A stretch of DNA of 64,000 nt, taken from NCBI GenBank assembly GCA_001914235.1, contig MQUF01000023.1:62001-126000 (forward strand), written 5' to 3'. The translations under genes were made by a program, and so were the position numbers. Below the pieces are notes generated by a model. That model worked only from the letters and a program-made list of their open reading frames with translations, ran no database searches and was not told the DNA's origin. Source of the DNA: Desulfobulbaceae bacterium DB1. GTDB lineage: Bacteria > Desulfobacterota > Desulfobulbia > Desulfobulbales > SURF-16. Positions 51,960-60,933 of this stretch are shown here, one piece after another. Position 1 is the stretch's first letter, and each line of letters opens with the position of its first letter.

Positions 51960-54900
51960 CTACGACGCCATGCTGGTGTAGTAGGGTGACGGCACCGTTG
52001 GGTACGCCCGGAAGACATGCACGAAAACCGCCTCTGTCTTGTCCCGCACGTCCTCCTCCGAATAGGTTTCCGGCAACCCGGTTTGCTCGCTCCAGAGATA
52101 ATCCTGAATCGTCAGTCGGACCGCGTCCCGGGTGGATTCCTTGTCGCGCCAGTGATTGATTCGCAGTTTTTCCGCCTTGAGGGTTTCGAGCAGGTCAACG
52201 GCCACGGCCTTGATGCGTTTGATGTCACCGGACGTCAGGTTTGGCTTTCTCAGCAGGTCGAATACGGCGAGACTTTCCTCATCGAGCCCTTCCCGCACGG
52301 CGCGGCTCTCCTCATCGCCCATCTCATCCATGATCTGCAGAAGCGCTTCAAAAGTCTTCTCGATGGTCACCCGATCCTTCTCACGGTTGTACTCGGCGAC
52401 GATCTCCTCGTAATGCCTTTGGAAATCGGTCCGCAAGGGATTCTGCCGGAGCAGACGCTGCAGGCGTTGTTCAATGGCGGTTTTCAGGTTCTGCACGGTG
52501 GTGCGCTTGGCCGGGCTGCGCTCAAACTCCCGGCGCAACCGGTCGAAATCGATCTTGCTGATGTCGTATGTGCCGGTGACGCTCTCGGGACCGCTGTCCC
52601 TGGTCCCAATTGCCTCATCCACAACCTGATGTAGTTGACGGATGATGTCGGTGATATCCGCCTGCTCACGGTCCTGCTGCAAGCTTTTGTAGACGATGTT
52701 GATCGCGTCGAAGTCGCCCCGGCAAGCATTGACGCCTTCGATGGTGATGCAGGCCTTGAACTTCGAGAACACCGCCCGGCACATCACTTCAAAGCGTTTT
52801 CTCGTCTCGTCGTTTTCGTTCGCCGCCTCCTTGGCCGCAAGAATCGCCGCATTTCGGACAAATCCGGTCTGCCCGATAATCCCATCCAACGACGCGCTCC
52901 GCTCGTCGAGAAAGGACCGGACAAAGGCAATCGCTTCACGAAGATCGGCCAGCAGTTCCTCTTCGGGCTTGGCCGGTTCGGTTTCGCCGCCGTTGCCTCC
53001 GCGCCCGTCATCGCCAGTTCCGGCAAAGGTCGCCAGCGCCTTGCGCAGGTTTTTCAGGATGCCGCAGTAATCGACGATCATCCCGTTGTTCTTGCCCTCG
53101 TTGATCCGGTTCGCCCGGGCAATTGCCTGCATCAGCGTGTGCGCCTTGAGCGGCTTGTCCAGGTACAAAGTCGAGAGGCAGGGAACGTCAAAACCGGTCA
53201 GCCACATAGCGCAGACGATGGCAACGCGAAACGGGTGCTCCTCGGCCTTGAACGCATCGTCCAGCGACAGCCGCTGCATGTTCTGGAACTGCGGCTGTTT
53301 CCGCATGGCCTCCGGCAGGTCGATGCCTTCCTTGATCAGGCGGCGGTGCGGGGTGATGTCCAGCTCCCACTTGCGGAACTTCTCGACCTCGCCCTGTTCC
53401 TCGCTGACCACAACCGCCATCTGCGTCTGGCGCATCCACTCGATCTGACGTCGAAGGTACTGTTCGTTCTGCTCATCCGTGGCCTGGGGCAACTGCGCTT
53501 CCAACTCGCCGATTCTCTCGTTCCAATAGAATCCGACCAGCTTGTGCATGCGGACGCAGGTGATCTTGTCGATGCAGATCAGCATCGCCTTGCCTGTTTC
53601 CCAACCCAAAGAGTAGTGCTGCACAAAATCGCGGGCCACCTGGTCGAGGCGTTTCCCGGCCGTGATGATGTGATAATCGCGCTTGAGCTCCTGCTCCAGG
53701 CGCTGCTCCACATCGATATTGCCCGTCTCCAGTTCCTCCAGTTTCTCGGCGATCCGCTCGTTCAGATCGCCGACCGCCACGCCGAGCTTGTCGCCACGCG
53801 CATCGTAATAGAGCGGCACCGTGGCCTTGTCCTCAACGGCCCGCTGGAAATCGTAGGTGGAGACGTAATCGCCGAACACCCGCCGGGTGATCTCGTCGTC
53901 CTTGAAGAGCGGCGTGCCGGTGAAGCCGATATAGCTGGCGTTGGGCAAAGCGTTGCGCATGTTGAGCGCCAGGGTGCCGTACTGGGTGCGGTGGGCCTCG
54001 TCGGTGATGACGATGAGGTCGTCACGCCGGGAGTAGGCCTCGCCTTCGATCACGGTCTGATTGAATTTCTGGATCAGCGAAAAGACATGCGACTTGTGCT
54101 GGGCCAGCAGCTGGGCGAGATGCTCGCCGCTCGCAGCCCGGCACGGGTCGCGGTCGTTGTCCACCACGCCGCATCCGGCAAAGGTCTTGTAGATCTGGGT
54201 GTCCAGGTCGTCGCGGTCGGTGAGGATCAGAAAGGTGAAGTTGCCGCCCAGCTTGCGATGCACCTTGCGGGTGAAGAGCACCATGGAATAGCTCTTGCCC
54301 GAACCCTGGGTATGCCAGAACACCCCCAGCTTGCCGCTCCTGAGCTTGCGGTCGCGGACCGCCTCGATGGCCCGGTTGACCCCCAGATACTGATGGTTGC
54401 GGGCCAGGATTTTTCGAGGGTTCCCGGCCGAGTCGTCGAAAACGATGAAGTTCTCCACCAGGTCCAGGAAATTGGCTTTCGCGCACACCCCCTTGAGCAG
54501 CGTCTCCATGGCCACCACACCCGGCTGATTCTCAGCTAGCCGTTTCCACTCGTGGAAATGCTCGAACCGGCTGGTGAGCGAGCCGAGTTTGGCATCCACC
54601 CCGTTGGCCAGCACCACCATGGCATTGTGATGAAACAGATGCGGGACGGTGTCCTTGTAATCCAGAAAGTTCTGCTCGTAGGCGGCGCGGATATCCTTGC
54701 TGACGTTCTTCAACTCCATGAACAGCAGCGGCAGGCCGTTGACGAAGCCAATAATGTCCGCCCGGCGGCGGTAGAGATCACCGCGCACCCACAGCTCCCG
54801 CACGCAGAGAAAATGGTTGTTCTCGAGAACATCAAAGTCGAACACCCGCAGCCGCCGGCGCACCCGCTCGCCCTTGGCATTGCGAAAGGTGACCTGCACC

Positions 54901-55208
54901 CCGTCCTTGATCAGTTCATACTTCTCGCGATTGGTGGCGGCCATGGTCTGCGTGGCGGAGACCGTCACAATCTGGCGGACGGCATCGTCATAGGCCGTGG
55001 CGGGCAGACCGGGATTCAGTTCCTCGATCTTGGCCCGCAGGGTGCGGGTCAACACCACCTCGCGGTCCGATTCCCGGCCCAGCAGGCTGTCCGGCCCGAA
55101 ATCCTCGTTGTTGTAGGCGACCACCGACACCCAGCCGAGTTCCTGCTCCAGATACTCGGCGGTGGTCTGCTGGACGAGAGTGTCTTCGGTGTAGGGGGCG
55201 GGAGTCAT
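51960..55208 (-). CDS. hsdR: Type I restriction endonuclease subunit R
   Basis: 1082 residues. The N-terminal nuclease domain shows D151 and E165-x-K167 (RADIIGFVNG, FMELKN), a PD-(D/E)xK site. Motor motifs follow: Walker A QGSGKS at 301-306, the DEAH box in VITDEAHRTQYG, and helicase motif VI region MQAIARANRINEGK. It translocates DNA and cleaves at collision sites with HsdM2-HsdS. The ATG follows the rhuM stop directly (TGA-ATG). Length and motifs are complete, so it is probably functional. Confidence 0.95.
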   Translation of the reverse strand: MTPAPYTEDTLVQQTTAEYLEQELGWVSVVAYNNEDFGPDSLLGRESDREVVLTRTLRAKIEELNPGLPATAYDDAVRQIVTVSATQTMAATNREKYELIKDGVQVTFRNAKGERVRRRLRVFDFDVLENNHFLCVRELWVRGDLYRRRADIIGFVNGLPLLFMELKNVSKDIRAAYEQNFLDYKDTVPHLFHHNAMVVLANGVDAKLGSLTSRFEHFHEWKRLAENQPGVVAMETLLKGVCAKANFLDLVENFIVFDDSAGNPRKILARNHQYLGVNRAIEAVRDRKLRSGKLGVFWHTQGSGKSYSMVLFTRKVHRKLGGNFTFLILTDRDDLDTQIYKTFAGCGVVDNDRDPCRAASGEHLAQLLAQHKSHVFSLIQKFNQTVIEGEAYSRRDDLIVITDEAHRTQYGTLALNMRNALPNASYIGFTGTPLFKDDEITRRVFGDYVSTYDFQRAVEDKATVPLYYDARGDKLGVAVGDLNERIAEKLEELETGNIDVEQRLEQELKRDYHIITAGKRLDQVARDFVQHYSLGWETGKAMLICIDKITCVRMHKLVGFYWNERIGELEAQLPQATDEQNEQYLRRQIEWMRQTQMAVVVSEEQGEVEKFRKWELDITPHRRLIKEGIDLPEAMRKQPQFQNMQRLSLDDAFKAEEHPFRVAIVCAMWLTGFDVPCLSTLYLDKPLKAHTLMQAIARANRINEGKNNGMIVDYCGILKNLRKALATFAGTGDDGRGGNGGETEPAKPEEELLADLREAIAFVRSFLDERSASLDGIIGQTGFVRNAAILAAKEAANENDETRKRFEVMCRAVFSKFKACITIEGVNACRGDFDAINIVYKSLQQDREQADITDIIRQLHQVVDEAIGTRDSGPESVTGTYDISKIDFDRLRREFERSPAKRTTVQNLKTAIEQRLQRLLRQNPLRTDFQRHYEEIVAEYNREKDRVTIEKTFEALLQIMDEMGDEESRAVREGLDEESLAVFDLLRKPNLTSGDIKRIKAVAVDLLETLKAEKLRINHWRDKESTRDAVRLTIQDYLWSEQTGLPETYSEEDVRDKTEAVFVHVFRAYPTVPSPYYTSMAS

Positions 55209-56246
55209 TCAGTTGCCTCCCTTTTTTCGAGGCGGCTTCAGCTTCTTGATGTCCTCTTCCAGCTCCTTGAGGCTCTCTTCATGCTGGATACGCCGCTGCG
55301 ATTCCCGGAACTTGTCATACTCCAGGGCGGCTTTTTCCTGGGCCATCTGGTGGCTGATCTTGCCCGCATGGGTGAGCAGCTCCCGGCCATTGAGCTGAAT
55401 AATGGCATCCAGCCGTTGAATCCAGTCGGACATGTGCATGGGGGTTCTCTGCTGGGCCATGGTTTCGGCAAAGGCGAGGTATTGTTCCACCAGCAGGCCG
55501 AGCAGCTTCATTTCATCCTCGGCGAGGTAGTTCTTGGCGATGCTCACATCGCTTTTACGCACCGCCGGCTCACCTTTCTTGTCGAACGATTGCATACCCA
55601 TCAGGGGCCGCGTGGCGTCCGCCCGGCGATACACCAGTTCCGCCGCTGTTTGCCGGCTGATGGCCCAGAGCAGTTTGTTCTGCACCACCTTGAAAAACTC
55701 GACGGTCTTTTCGTCCCTGGGGTCGTAGTCGATGCTGGTTGTATAGATATCCTTGATTTTCTGATAGAAGAAGCGCTCGGAAAGGCGGATTTCACGGATG
55801 CGTTCCTGTAGCTCCGTGAAATAGGCCATCGAGTTGCCCGTTTTGAAGCGCTCATCGTTCAGGGCAAAGCCCTTGACGATGTATTCCTTCAACCGCTGGG
55901 TGGCCCAGATGCGAAACTGAGTGCCCTGGTGGGACCTGACCCGGTAGCCGACGGAGATGATCACGTCCAGGTTGTAAAATTGAACGTCTCTGGACTGGGT
56001 TTTGTCCGGCATGGCGCCATGTCGAGTGGTTGTCCGGAAATTCCGGACAACCACTTCCTCGTCCAGTTCGCCTTCTTTGAAAATATTGCGGATGTGCTCG
56101 GAAATCGTCTTCTTGCTTTTGCCGAACAGCTCCGCCATGTGCTCCTGGGTCAACCAGACCGTCTCATCTTCCAGTCGGACATCGATTCTGACTTTGCCGT
56201 CGGCGGCCTGGTAAATAAGAATTTCCGAATCTTTCATGCCGGTCAT
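55209..56246 (-). CDS. RhuM family protein, paralog 2 (inside hsd operon)
   Basis: 345 residues. VRLEDETVWLTQEHMAELFGKSKKTISEHIRNIFKEGEL and FYNLDVIISVGYRVRSHQGTQFRIWATQRL match RhuM paralog 1. The C-terminus is a Lys/Arg-rich helix (LKPPRKKGGN). ATG 56246 overlaps the upstream stop as ATGA, so translation is coupled; ATG 56237 is possible. Position between the four-helix-bundle gene and hsdR implies a role accessory to type I restriction, not yet defined for the family. Confidence 0.9.
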   Translation of the reverse strand: MTGMKDSEILIYQAADGKVRIDVRLEDETVWLTQEHMAELFGKSKKTISEHIRNIFKEGELDEEVVVRNFRTTTRHGAMPDKTQSRDVQFYNLDVIISVGYRVRSHQGTQFRIWATQRLKEYIVKGFALNDERFKTGNSMAYFTELQERIREIRLSERFFYQKIKDIYTTSIDYDPRDEKTVEFFKVVQNKLLWAISRQTAAELVYRRADATRPLMGMQSFDKKGEPAVRKSDVSIAKNYLAEDEMKLLGLLVEQYLAFAETMAQQRTPMHMSDWIQRLDAIIQLNGRELLTHAGKISHQMAQEKAALEYDKFRESQRRIQHEESLKELEEDIKKLKPPRKKGGN

Positions 56247-56884
56247 GACGCACTCCTTCGCTTGGCGCTGCGAACTTTGTACAGGCGCTCGGTGAAACCG
56301 CCTTCGTTTTCAAAATCCTGCGCCAACCGTTCGACCTGCCGGTCGAGGAGCGAGCAGGCCACCGTCAACAGCACCAACGCAGCGTTGGCGGAAAGCTCGG
56401 GATAAAGATCGGTGGACTTGGTGGACGGCGTGGACCTGGTGGACGCTTCAGCGTCATGTCCACTCTGTCCATGCCGTCCACCAAGTCCACTTTTCTTCGC
56501 CATCTCCACCACCCAGGATGCCACTTCATCGGCGCTCTCACACCGCCGGTCGATCAACGCCTGTCGCAGCGGGTTCTCCCGCTCCCACTGCGCCAGCCTC
56601 CGCTGCCGCAAAAAATCTTCGTAGTCGAGCTTCAGCTCCTCCAAGCTGGCGCGCGCCACCTGCGTCAGTTTAAGTTCGGTCTTTTTCGAGGTCGCCGAAG
56701 CCTGCGAGCCCTCGGCGATATTCTGCACGCCCGACCGCGCCGCCTGCACCATCTGATCCTTTGTCCGGCTGAATTTATCAATGTACCGGTCACAAAAACG
56801 AACCGTCACATCGTAAACCAGTTGCGCCACCTGAAAGCTCTTCAGTTTGCGGTAACCGCCATGCTTGGGGATCAAATCAGACAT
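56243..56884 (-). CDS. Four-helix-bundle protein with repeat-derived linker
   Basis: 213 residues from ATG 56884. It belongs to the family of 23S rRNA intervening-sequence-type four-helix bundle proteins (LKSFQVAQLVYDVTVRFCDRYI, then QMVQAARSGVQNIAEGSQA). The stretch KKSGLGGRHGQSGHDAEAST to TDLYPE is coded by a palindromic repeat inserted in frame, and the family core resumes at LSANAALVLLTVACSLLDRQ. Function unknown; such genes recur near hsd genes. The preceding 12 codons are coded by a GTCCAC repeat and are excluded. Confidence 0.82.
   Translation of the reverse strand: MSDLIPKHGGYRKLKSFQVAQLVYDVTVRFCDRYIDKFSRTKDQMVQAARSGVQNIAEGSQASATSKKTELKLTQVARASLEELKLDYEDFLRQRRLAQWERENPLRQALIDRRCESADEVASWVVEMAKKSGLGGRHGQSGHDAEASTRSTPSTKSTDLYPELSANAALVLLTVACSLLDRQVERLAQDFENEGGFTERLYKVRSAKRRSAS
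56412..56490. repeat. Palindromic repeat inside the four-helix-bundle gene
   Basis: A perfect 18-bp inverted repeat, GTGGACTTGGTGGACGGC (56412-56429) and its complement (56473-56490), encloses further degenerate GTGGAC/GTCCAC units and a GCTTCAGC centre. The whole element keeps the reading frame. Confidence 0.85.
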
Positions 56885-56905
56885 GAGCCCTCCATCCATT
56901 GCTCC

Positions 56906-56938
56906 GTCCACCCGGTCCACTCAGTCCACCAAGTCCAC
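56906..56938. repeat. Tandem GTCCAC 9-bp repeat
   Basis: Four GTCCAC units at exactly 9-base spacing (56906, 56915, 56924, 56933). They lie between the four-helix-bundle start and the end of the HEPN/Abi-like gene and share the unit with the palindrome at 56412-56490. Confidence 0.85.
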
Positions 56939-56965
56939 AATGCGATATCCGCCTATCGTGCCAGC

Positions 56966-57565
56966 TCATTTCCGCACCCCTGATAAATCGGCGATGGCAG
57001 CCTGGTTGAACTCTTTGGGCTTTTGCAAGGCGACGCCCAGCAGGATGCCTTCCAGGATGCTGCCGCACAAAAAGATGGTCGCCAGCGGAGCAGATGCAAG
57101 ACAATGCTGCGCCTCCGCCAAACGGGACTCCAGCACCGGCACCAGGTTGGGGTCAATAGAAAGGTTCTTGATGGAGATGTTCTGATAGTGCCGATGCAGG
57201 AATTCCTGCTCGGTGGCCACCGGATCAGGTTGTTTGCCGGTCAGCCGGGCGACAATACCCGCCGCCTGCTTGTATTGTGGAGAGTCGTTTGTCTGCCCGT
57301 TCCGGGCGGCGTTGTATTGCCAGACCTCCAGCAATCCGGTAAGGACCTTGCCGACCAAGGCATCCGATTCGGTCTCCCAGAACGCCCGTAACCGCTTGGC
57401 CTTGGAATCGCCGTTGAAGTCGTACTTTGGCGCGTAGATGTCGATATTGACGGTCTCACGGAAAAACTCGGCAAACGTATTGTTCGAAAAGTCGAGCACA
57501 TATCCGCTCGCCATCCCGAACAGGTCTTCAAAGACCCTTTTTTCGATTGCCTTGAGACTGCTCAT
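56966..57565 (-). CDS. HEPN/Abi_C-like protein, probably 3' truncated
   Basis: 199 residues (MSSLKAIEKRVFEDLFGM start). The segment NLVPVLESRLAEAQHCLASAPLATIFLCGSILEGILLGVA resembles proteins of the abortive-infection/HEPN type, in which about 60-80 further residues including a conserved RNYIHP-like motif would follow. Here the sequence stops after PKEFNQAAIADL, next to the GTCCAC repeat. A role in phage defence is possible by context only. Its last gene neighbour upstream, hsdS, overlaps by 4 bases. Confidence 0.55.
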   Translation of the reverse strand: MSSLKAIEKRVFEDLFGMASGYVLDFSNNTFAEFFRETVNIDIYAPKYDFNGDSKAKRLRAFWETESDALVGKVLTGLLEVWQYNAARNGQTNDSPQYKQAAGIVARLTGKQPDPVATEQEFLHRHYQNISIKNLSIDPNLVPVLESRLAEAQHCLASAPLATIFLCGSILEGILLGVALQKPKEFNQAAIADLSGVRK

Positions 57566-58695
57566 ACCGCCACCTCCCCATTCATCAGTTTGGGCAGGAG
57601 GAGGTCGCGGGCTTTGGCGAGTGAGGCATTCTGTCGCTTCAACAGTTCCATCTGCTGGTGCAGCGGCGATACCGTATCCTCGAACAACCGCAGAATCTTC
57701 TGATCAGCGACCAGCAGCAAACGGCTATGGGCAAAATCGCGATTCAAGCCCGGAACGGCAACATCCGTGCTGATGAAGGTCATCTGCTGCAGGGCGTAGT
57801 AGAGGAAGAGAGAGCAGTGTTCCGAATCGATGTAGTAAACCGTATCTATAGGGTGACAATCGTCCGGCGACCAGTACACGCTGCCGACATTACCTTTGCG
57901 GCCGACGATGACGGTGGGTCCAGGTACGAGGGCTTTTGCGTGGGTCCCAACAATCCCGCTTGAACCATAGACCGGAAACGGCCCAGGTATGCGGTCGTCG
58001 TTCTTCAGGGCTTTACCGTATTTCAAGGGGGCGATTGCTCCCAACCGCTTTTTCTCCCACCCCTCCGGCACGCCGTCGATGATTTGGGTGTGTTCGTGGC
58101 CGGGGAAGCGGAGGTGGACGAACCATTCCTTGTAGAGCAGCCGAGCCGCCTGCTCCAGCAACTGAATCCGCCGCCGGTTGTTCTCGATCAGGTCGTCGTA
58201 GGCGGAGAGGACAGAAGTGATGCTGCTTTGCTTTGCGAGAGGCGGAATTCTTATAGAGAACCGCCGTAACTCTCCCAGCAGTAGGTTCTTTTGGGCGGCC
58301 CCTCCAGCAGAATTGATAAGCCGAGTGTTTTCCGCTGTAAGTTTATAATACAGAAAATGTGGCGTTATCTGTTCGCGGATTGGCTTGAGTACAGCAACAC
58401 TCTTCTGGAAGGTGGTTCTTTCTGTCTTGTCGTCATCGGGCGCAATTGCAAGTCTGCCGATTGTTCCGCTGTTAGTGAGCAAAACATCGCCCGGCTTTAG
58501 ATCGGTCCGGCGATGGGTTTCTGCGAAATCGGTTCGTACTATTTGTCGAGCATTGTCGTAATTCAGCCTGCCATCTTTGACGTCCTTGCAGCTAATGAAA
58601 AAGAAACCGGAGCCTTCTTCGTTTTTGCAATCGCCATGCTTACCATCTGTAATGAGGCTGCACAATTCGCCAAGGTTTCGGTCTGCCCAGCTCAT
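57562..58695 (-). CDS. hsdS: Type I restriction specificity subunit
   Basis: 377 residues with two target-recognition domains (about 1-150 and 205-345), each ending in a conserved helix (LSAYDDLIENNRRRIQLLEQAARLLYKEWF; LFEDTVSPLHQQMELLKRQNASLAKARDLLLPKLMNGEV). It sets the DNA recognition sequence of the R-M complex. It overlaps hsdM by 4 bases at its start and the next gene by 4 bases at its end, so the operon is compact. Complete. Confidence 0.94.
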   Translation of the reverse strand: MSWADRNLGELCSLITDGKHGDCKNEEGSGFFFISCKDVKDGRLNYDNARQIVRTDFAETHRRTDLKPGDVLLTNSGTIGRLAIAPDDDKTERTTFQKSVAVLKPIREQITPHFLYYKLTAENTRLINSAGGAAQKNLLLGELRRFSIRIPPLAKQSSITSVLSAYDDLIENNRRRIQLLEQAARLLYKEWFVHLRFPGHEHTQIIDGVPEGWEKKRLGAIAPLKYGKALKNDDRIPGPFPVYGSSGIVGTHAKALVPGPTVIVGRKGNVGSVYWSPDDCHPIDTVYYIDSEHCSLFLYYALQQMTFISTDVAVPGLNRDFAHSRLLLVADQKILRLFEDTVSPLHQQMELLKRQNASLAKARDLLLPKLMNGEVAV

Positions 58696-60929
58696 ACCCC
58701 CAGTTCCTCAAAATTCCTTTTAATCGTCGCGGCCAGTTGCACGGCCTCGGCGTTCAGGTCCTCCAGTTCCACATGGATGTCGCGCAGGGCCTCTTCGAAG
58801 TCGAAATCCTCGTCCTCTTCTTCGGGGGCAACGCCGACATAGCGGCCGGGGGTGAGGCTCCAGTCATTGGCCTCGATCTCGGCCCGATCCACCAGTTTGA
58901 CCAGCCCTTCCACATTGCGCAGTTCCGCCTCGGGGAAGCGTTCGGTGAGCCAATGGGCCTGTTTCCAGAAGTAACGCACCTGCTTGAGCTGTGCCACGGC
59001 CAGGGCGCGGGCCTCGTCGGCCGCCTTGCGGGCGCGGGTGACAGCGCTGAACGCGCCCCTCACCCCCGGCCCCTCTCCCAGGGGGCGAGGGGAGTTCTCC
59101 AGTGATTCAATCAGGCGGCAGGCGAGCTTGTAGAGCAGGTCGGTCTGTTTGACCAGATCGCGGCTGGTTTCGGCCAGAGTTGCGAGGCGGTCCACGGCTT
59201 TCTTGAGTTCGCCGTTGGTGGTCTTCTGTTGTCCCCATGCCGCCTGCTGTTCGCTGACGGTCTTGCGGAAGGCCTCCACATCCGCCTTGAACAGCGGGAT
59301 GGCGTCATCCAGCTCCTTCAACGCCTCAACGTGGGATGCGTCAATGGCCAAGGTCTTGAGGAAGGGTTCGACACTGCCGCGCAGCGTGGTAAGCGAAGCG
59401 ATGAAATCCGGCAGTGATTCGACCGTTTTGCCATCATCGTCTTTCATCGTGAAACAGGCTGCGCCCTCGGCCAGCATGCGTTGACAGTAGCCCGCGACCA
59501 GCTCCAGATAACGCCCGGTCTCGCCCCGGTAGAGCCAGACGATGGCCAGCAGGTTCTGCTCCTGCTCGGGGGAAAAGTCGAAAATCTTGCGCGTGACCTT
59601 GCGATAGATGTGACGGGCGTCGATCATCAGCACCTTGTCCCGGCTCGCTCTCGAAGCGCCTGCTGCGTCAGCTGCGTCGTCAGCTCCTCGCCTACCTGTC
59701 TGGTATGTCTCGTCGCTTCCTCCTTGCTTCCTTGCATTCATCTCCGATAGCGAGCCGGGCTTATCCGGCTTGGCGCGATTGAGGAACCAGAGCTCGCAGG
59801 GGACGGTGCGGGTGTAGAAGAAGTTGGAGCGGATGGCGACCATGACATCCACGTCGCCGGTCTCCACCAGTTTCTGGCGCACCTTGGCCTCGTCGCGCCC
59901 GGCACTGGAGGCCTGGGAGGACATGACAAACCCGGCACGCCCCTGTTCGTTCAGGTAGCTGTAGAAGTAGCTGATCCAGACGTAGTTGCCGTTGCTGACC
60001 TTGCCCTTCTTGTTGACGCCGGGCAGGCCGAAGGGCAGGCGCGGATCGCTCTTGATTTTGTCGGCGTCGATCTCGTCCACGTTGAAGGGCGGATTGGCCA
60101 TGACGAAGTCGGCCTTGCGCAGCAGTTCGTGGGGGTCTTCGTAATAGGTGATCGATTTCTGGATGTCCCCTTCGAGGCCGTGCACCGCCAGGTTCATCTT
60201 GGCCAGGCGGATGGTGGTGGCGTTCTTTTCCAGACCGTAGAAGGTGAGCTTCTCGGTGGGGTTTTCGTGCCGCCGCTCCACCACCCGGGCACTCTGCACG
60301 AACATGCCGCCCGAGCCGCAGGCCGGGTCGAGCACCGTGCCGCCCGCCGGTTCGATGACGTTGGCGATCAGCGAGACCAGCGACACCGGGGTGAAGAACT
60401 CACCGCCGTCGTGGGCCTTCTGGTCGGCGAACTGGGTCAGGAAGTATTCGTAGATGCGGCCGAAGACATCGCCGGAAACGCGCTTGAGCTCCTCGGGGTT
60501 GAGGGTGCGCAGCAGCTGACCGAGCACACCGTTGTCGAGCTCCTGATACTCGCTCTTGGGCAGCACGCCGCGCAGGTTCTCGTAGTCGGCCTCGATGGAC
60601 TCCATGGCGTCGATAATCGCCTTGGCCCGGTCGGCGCTGTCGGGCAGGGCCACCAGCGTGTCAAACTGGGCCTTGGGCTGCAGGAAGATGGCGCTCTTCT
60701 GCGAGAAGTCCTCCTTGGTCAGCGGCCGGGTCTTGCCGCCGCGTGTCGGCAGGCCCGCTTCGATGGCATCCTTGACGCCCAGAAAACGGCTGTAGGCATG
60801 GCGCAGGAAGACCAGGCCCATGACCGGCAGGAAATATTCGTTGCTGGCGTAGTTGGAATTGGCCCGCAGGGTGTCGGCCGCGCTCCAGAGCCGCTTTTCA
60901 ATGGCTTCGATGTGTTCAAGCTGGGCCAT
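58692..60929 (-). CDS. hsdM: Type I restriction DNA adenine methyltransferase (with two in-frame repeat insertions)
   Basis: 745 residues from ATG 60929 (AAGGA upstream). N-terminal HsdM bundle, then the N6-adenine methylase core: DPACGSGGMFVQSARVV for SAM and VMANPPFNVDEI as the NPPF catalytic motif. After FLNRAKPDKP the normal text (HRDKVLMIDARHIYRK-like) is interrupted by about 39 residues rich in Gly/Arg/Ala/Asp, coded by an element with terminal inverted repeats. A second interruption (SPRPLGEGPGVRGAFS) sits between two helical domains near the C-terminus. Both keep the frame. Whether the enzyme tolerates them is unknown. Confidence 0.93.
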   Translation of the reverse strand: MAQLEHIEAIEKRLWSAADTLRANSNYASNEYFLPVMGLVFLRHAYSRFLGVKDAIEAGLPTRGGKTRPLTKEDFSQKSAIFLQPKAQFDTLVALPDSADRAKAIIDAMESIEADYENLRGVLPKSEYQELDNGVLGQLLRTLNPEELKRVSGDVFGRIYEYFLTQFADQKAHDGGEFFTPVSLVSLIANVIEPAGGTVLDPACGSGGMFVQSARVVERRHENPTEKLTFYGLEKNATTIRLAKMNLAVHGLEGDIQKSITYYEDPHELLRKADFVMANPPFNVDEIDADKIKSDPRLPFGLPGVNKKGKVSNGNYVWISYFYSYLNEQGRAGFVMSSQASSAGRDEAKVRQKLVETGDVDVMVAIRSNFFYTRTVPCELWFLNRAKPDKPGSLSEMNARKQGGSDETYQTGRRGADDAADAAGASRASRDKVLMIDARHIYRKVTRKIFDFSPEQEQNLLAIVWLYRGETGRYLELVAGYCQRMLAEGAACFTMKDDDGKTVESLPDFIASLTTLRGSVEPFLKTLAIDASHVEALKELDDAIPLFKADVEAFRKTVSEQQAAWGQQKTTNGELKKAVDRLATLAETSRDLVKQTDLLYKLACRLIESLENSPRPLGEGPGVRGAFSAVTRARKAADEARALAVAQLKQVRYFWKQAHWLTERFPEAELRNVEGLVKLVDRAEIEANDWSLTPGRYVGVAPEEEDEDFDFEEALRDIHVELEDLNAEAVQLAATIKRNFEELGV
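59056..59092. repeat. Nested palindrome inserted in hsdM (PRPLGEGPGVRG type)
   Basis: CCCCTC (59056-59061) pairs with GAGGGG (59087-59092), and inside it CCCCC pairs with GGGGG. This is the common CTCTCCC-type interspersed repeat of proteobacteria, here read as coding sequence. Confidence 0.75.
59639..59759. repeat. 117-bp in-frame insertion in hsdM with 11-bp terminal inverted repeats
   Basis: CCCGGCTCGCT (59639-59649) and AGCGAGCCGGG (59749-59759) are exact inverted repeats bounding the extra segment of HsdM. The interior contains CTGCGTC repeats. From 59641 to 59757 is 39 codons, so the frame is kept. Confidence 0.75.
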
Positions 60930-60933
60930 GTGC

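Noticed and set aside
52635-54539. 634-codon plus-strand ORF opposite hsdR
   Set aside because: Shadow of hsdR, whose nuclease and motor motifs are intact on the minus strand.
56906-56938. GTCCAC units as a short CRISPR-like array
   Set aside because: The spacing is 9 bases with 3-base variable parts, far too short for repeats and spacers.
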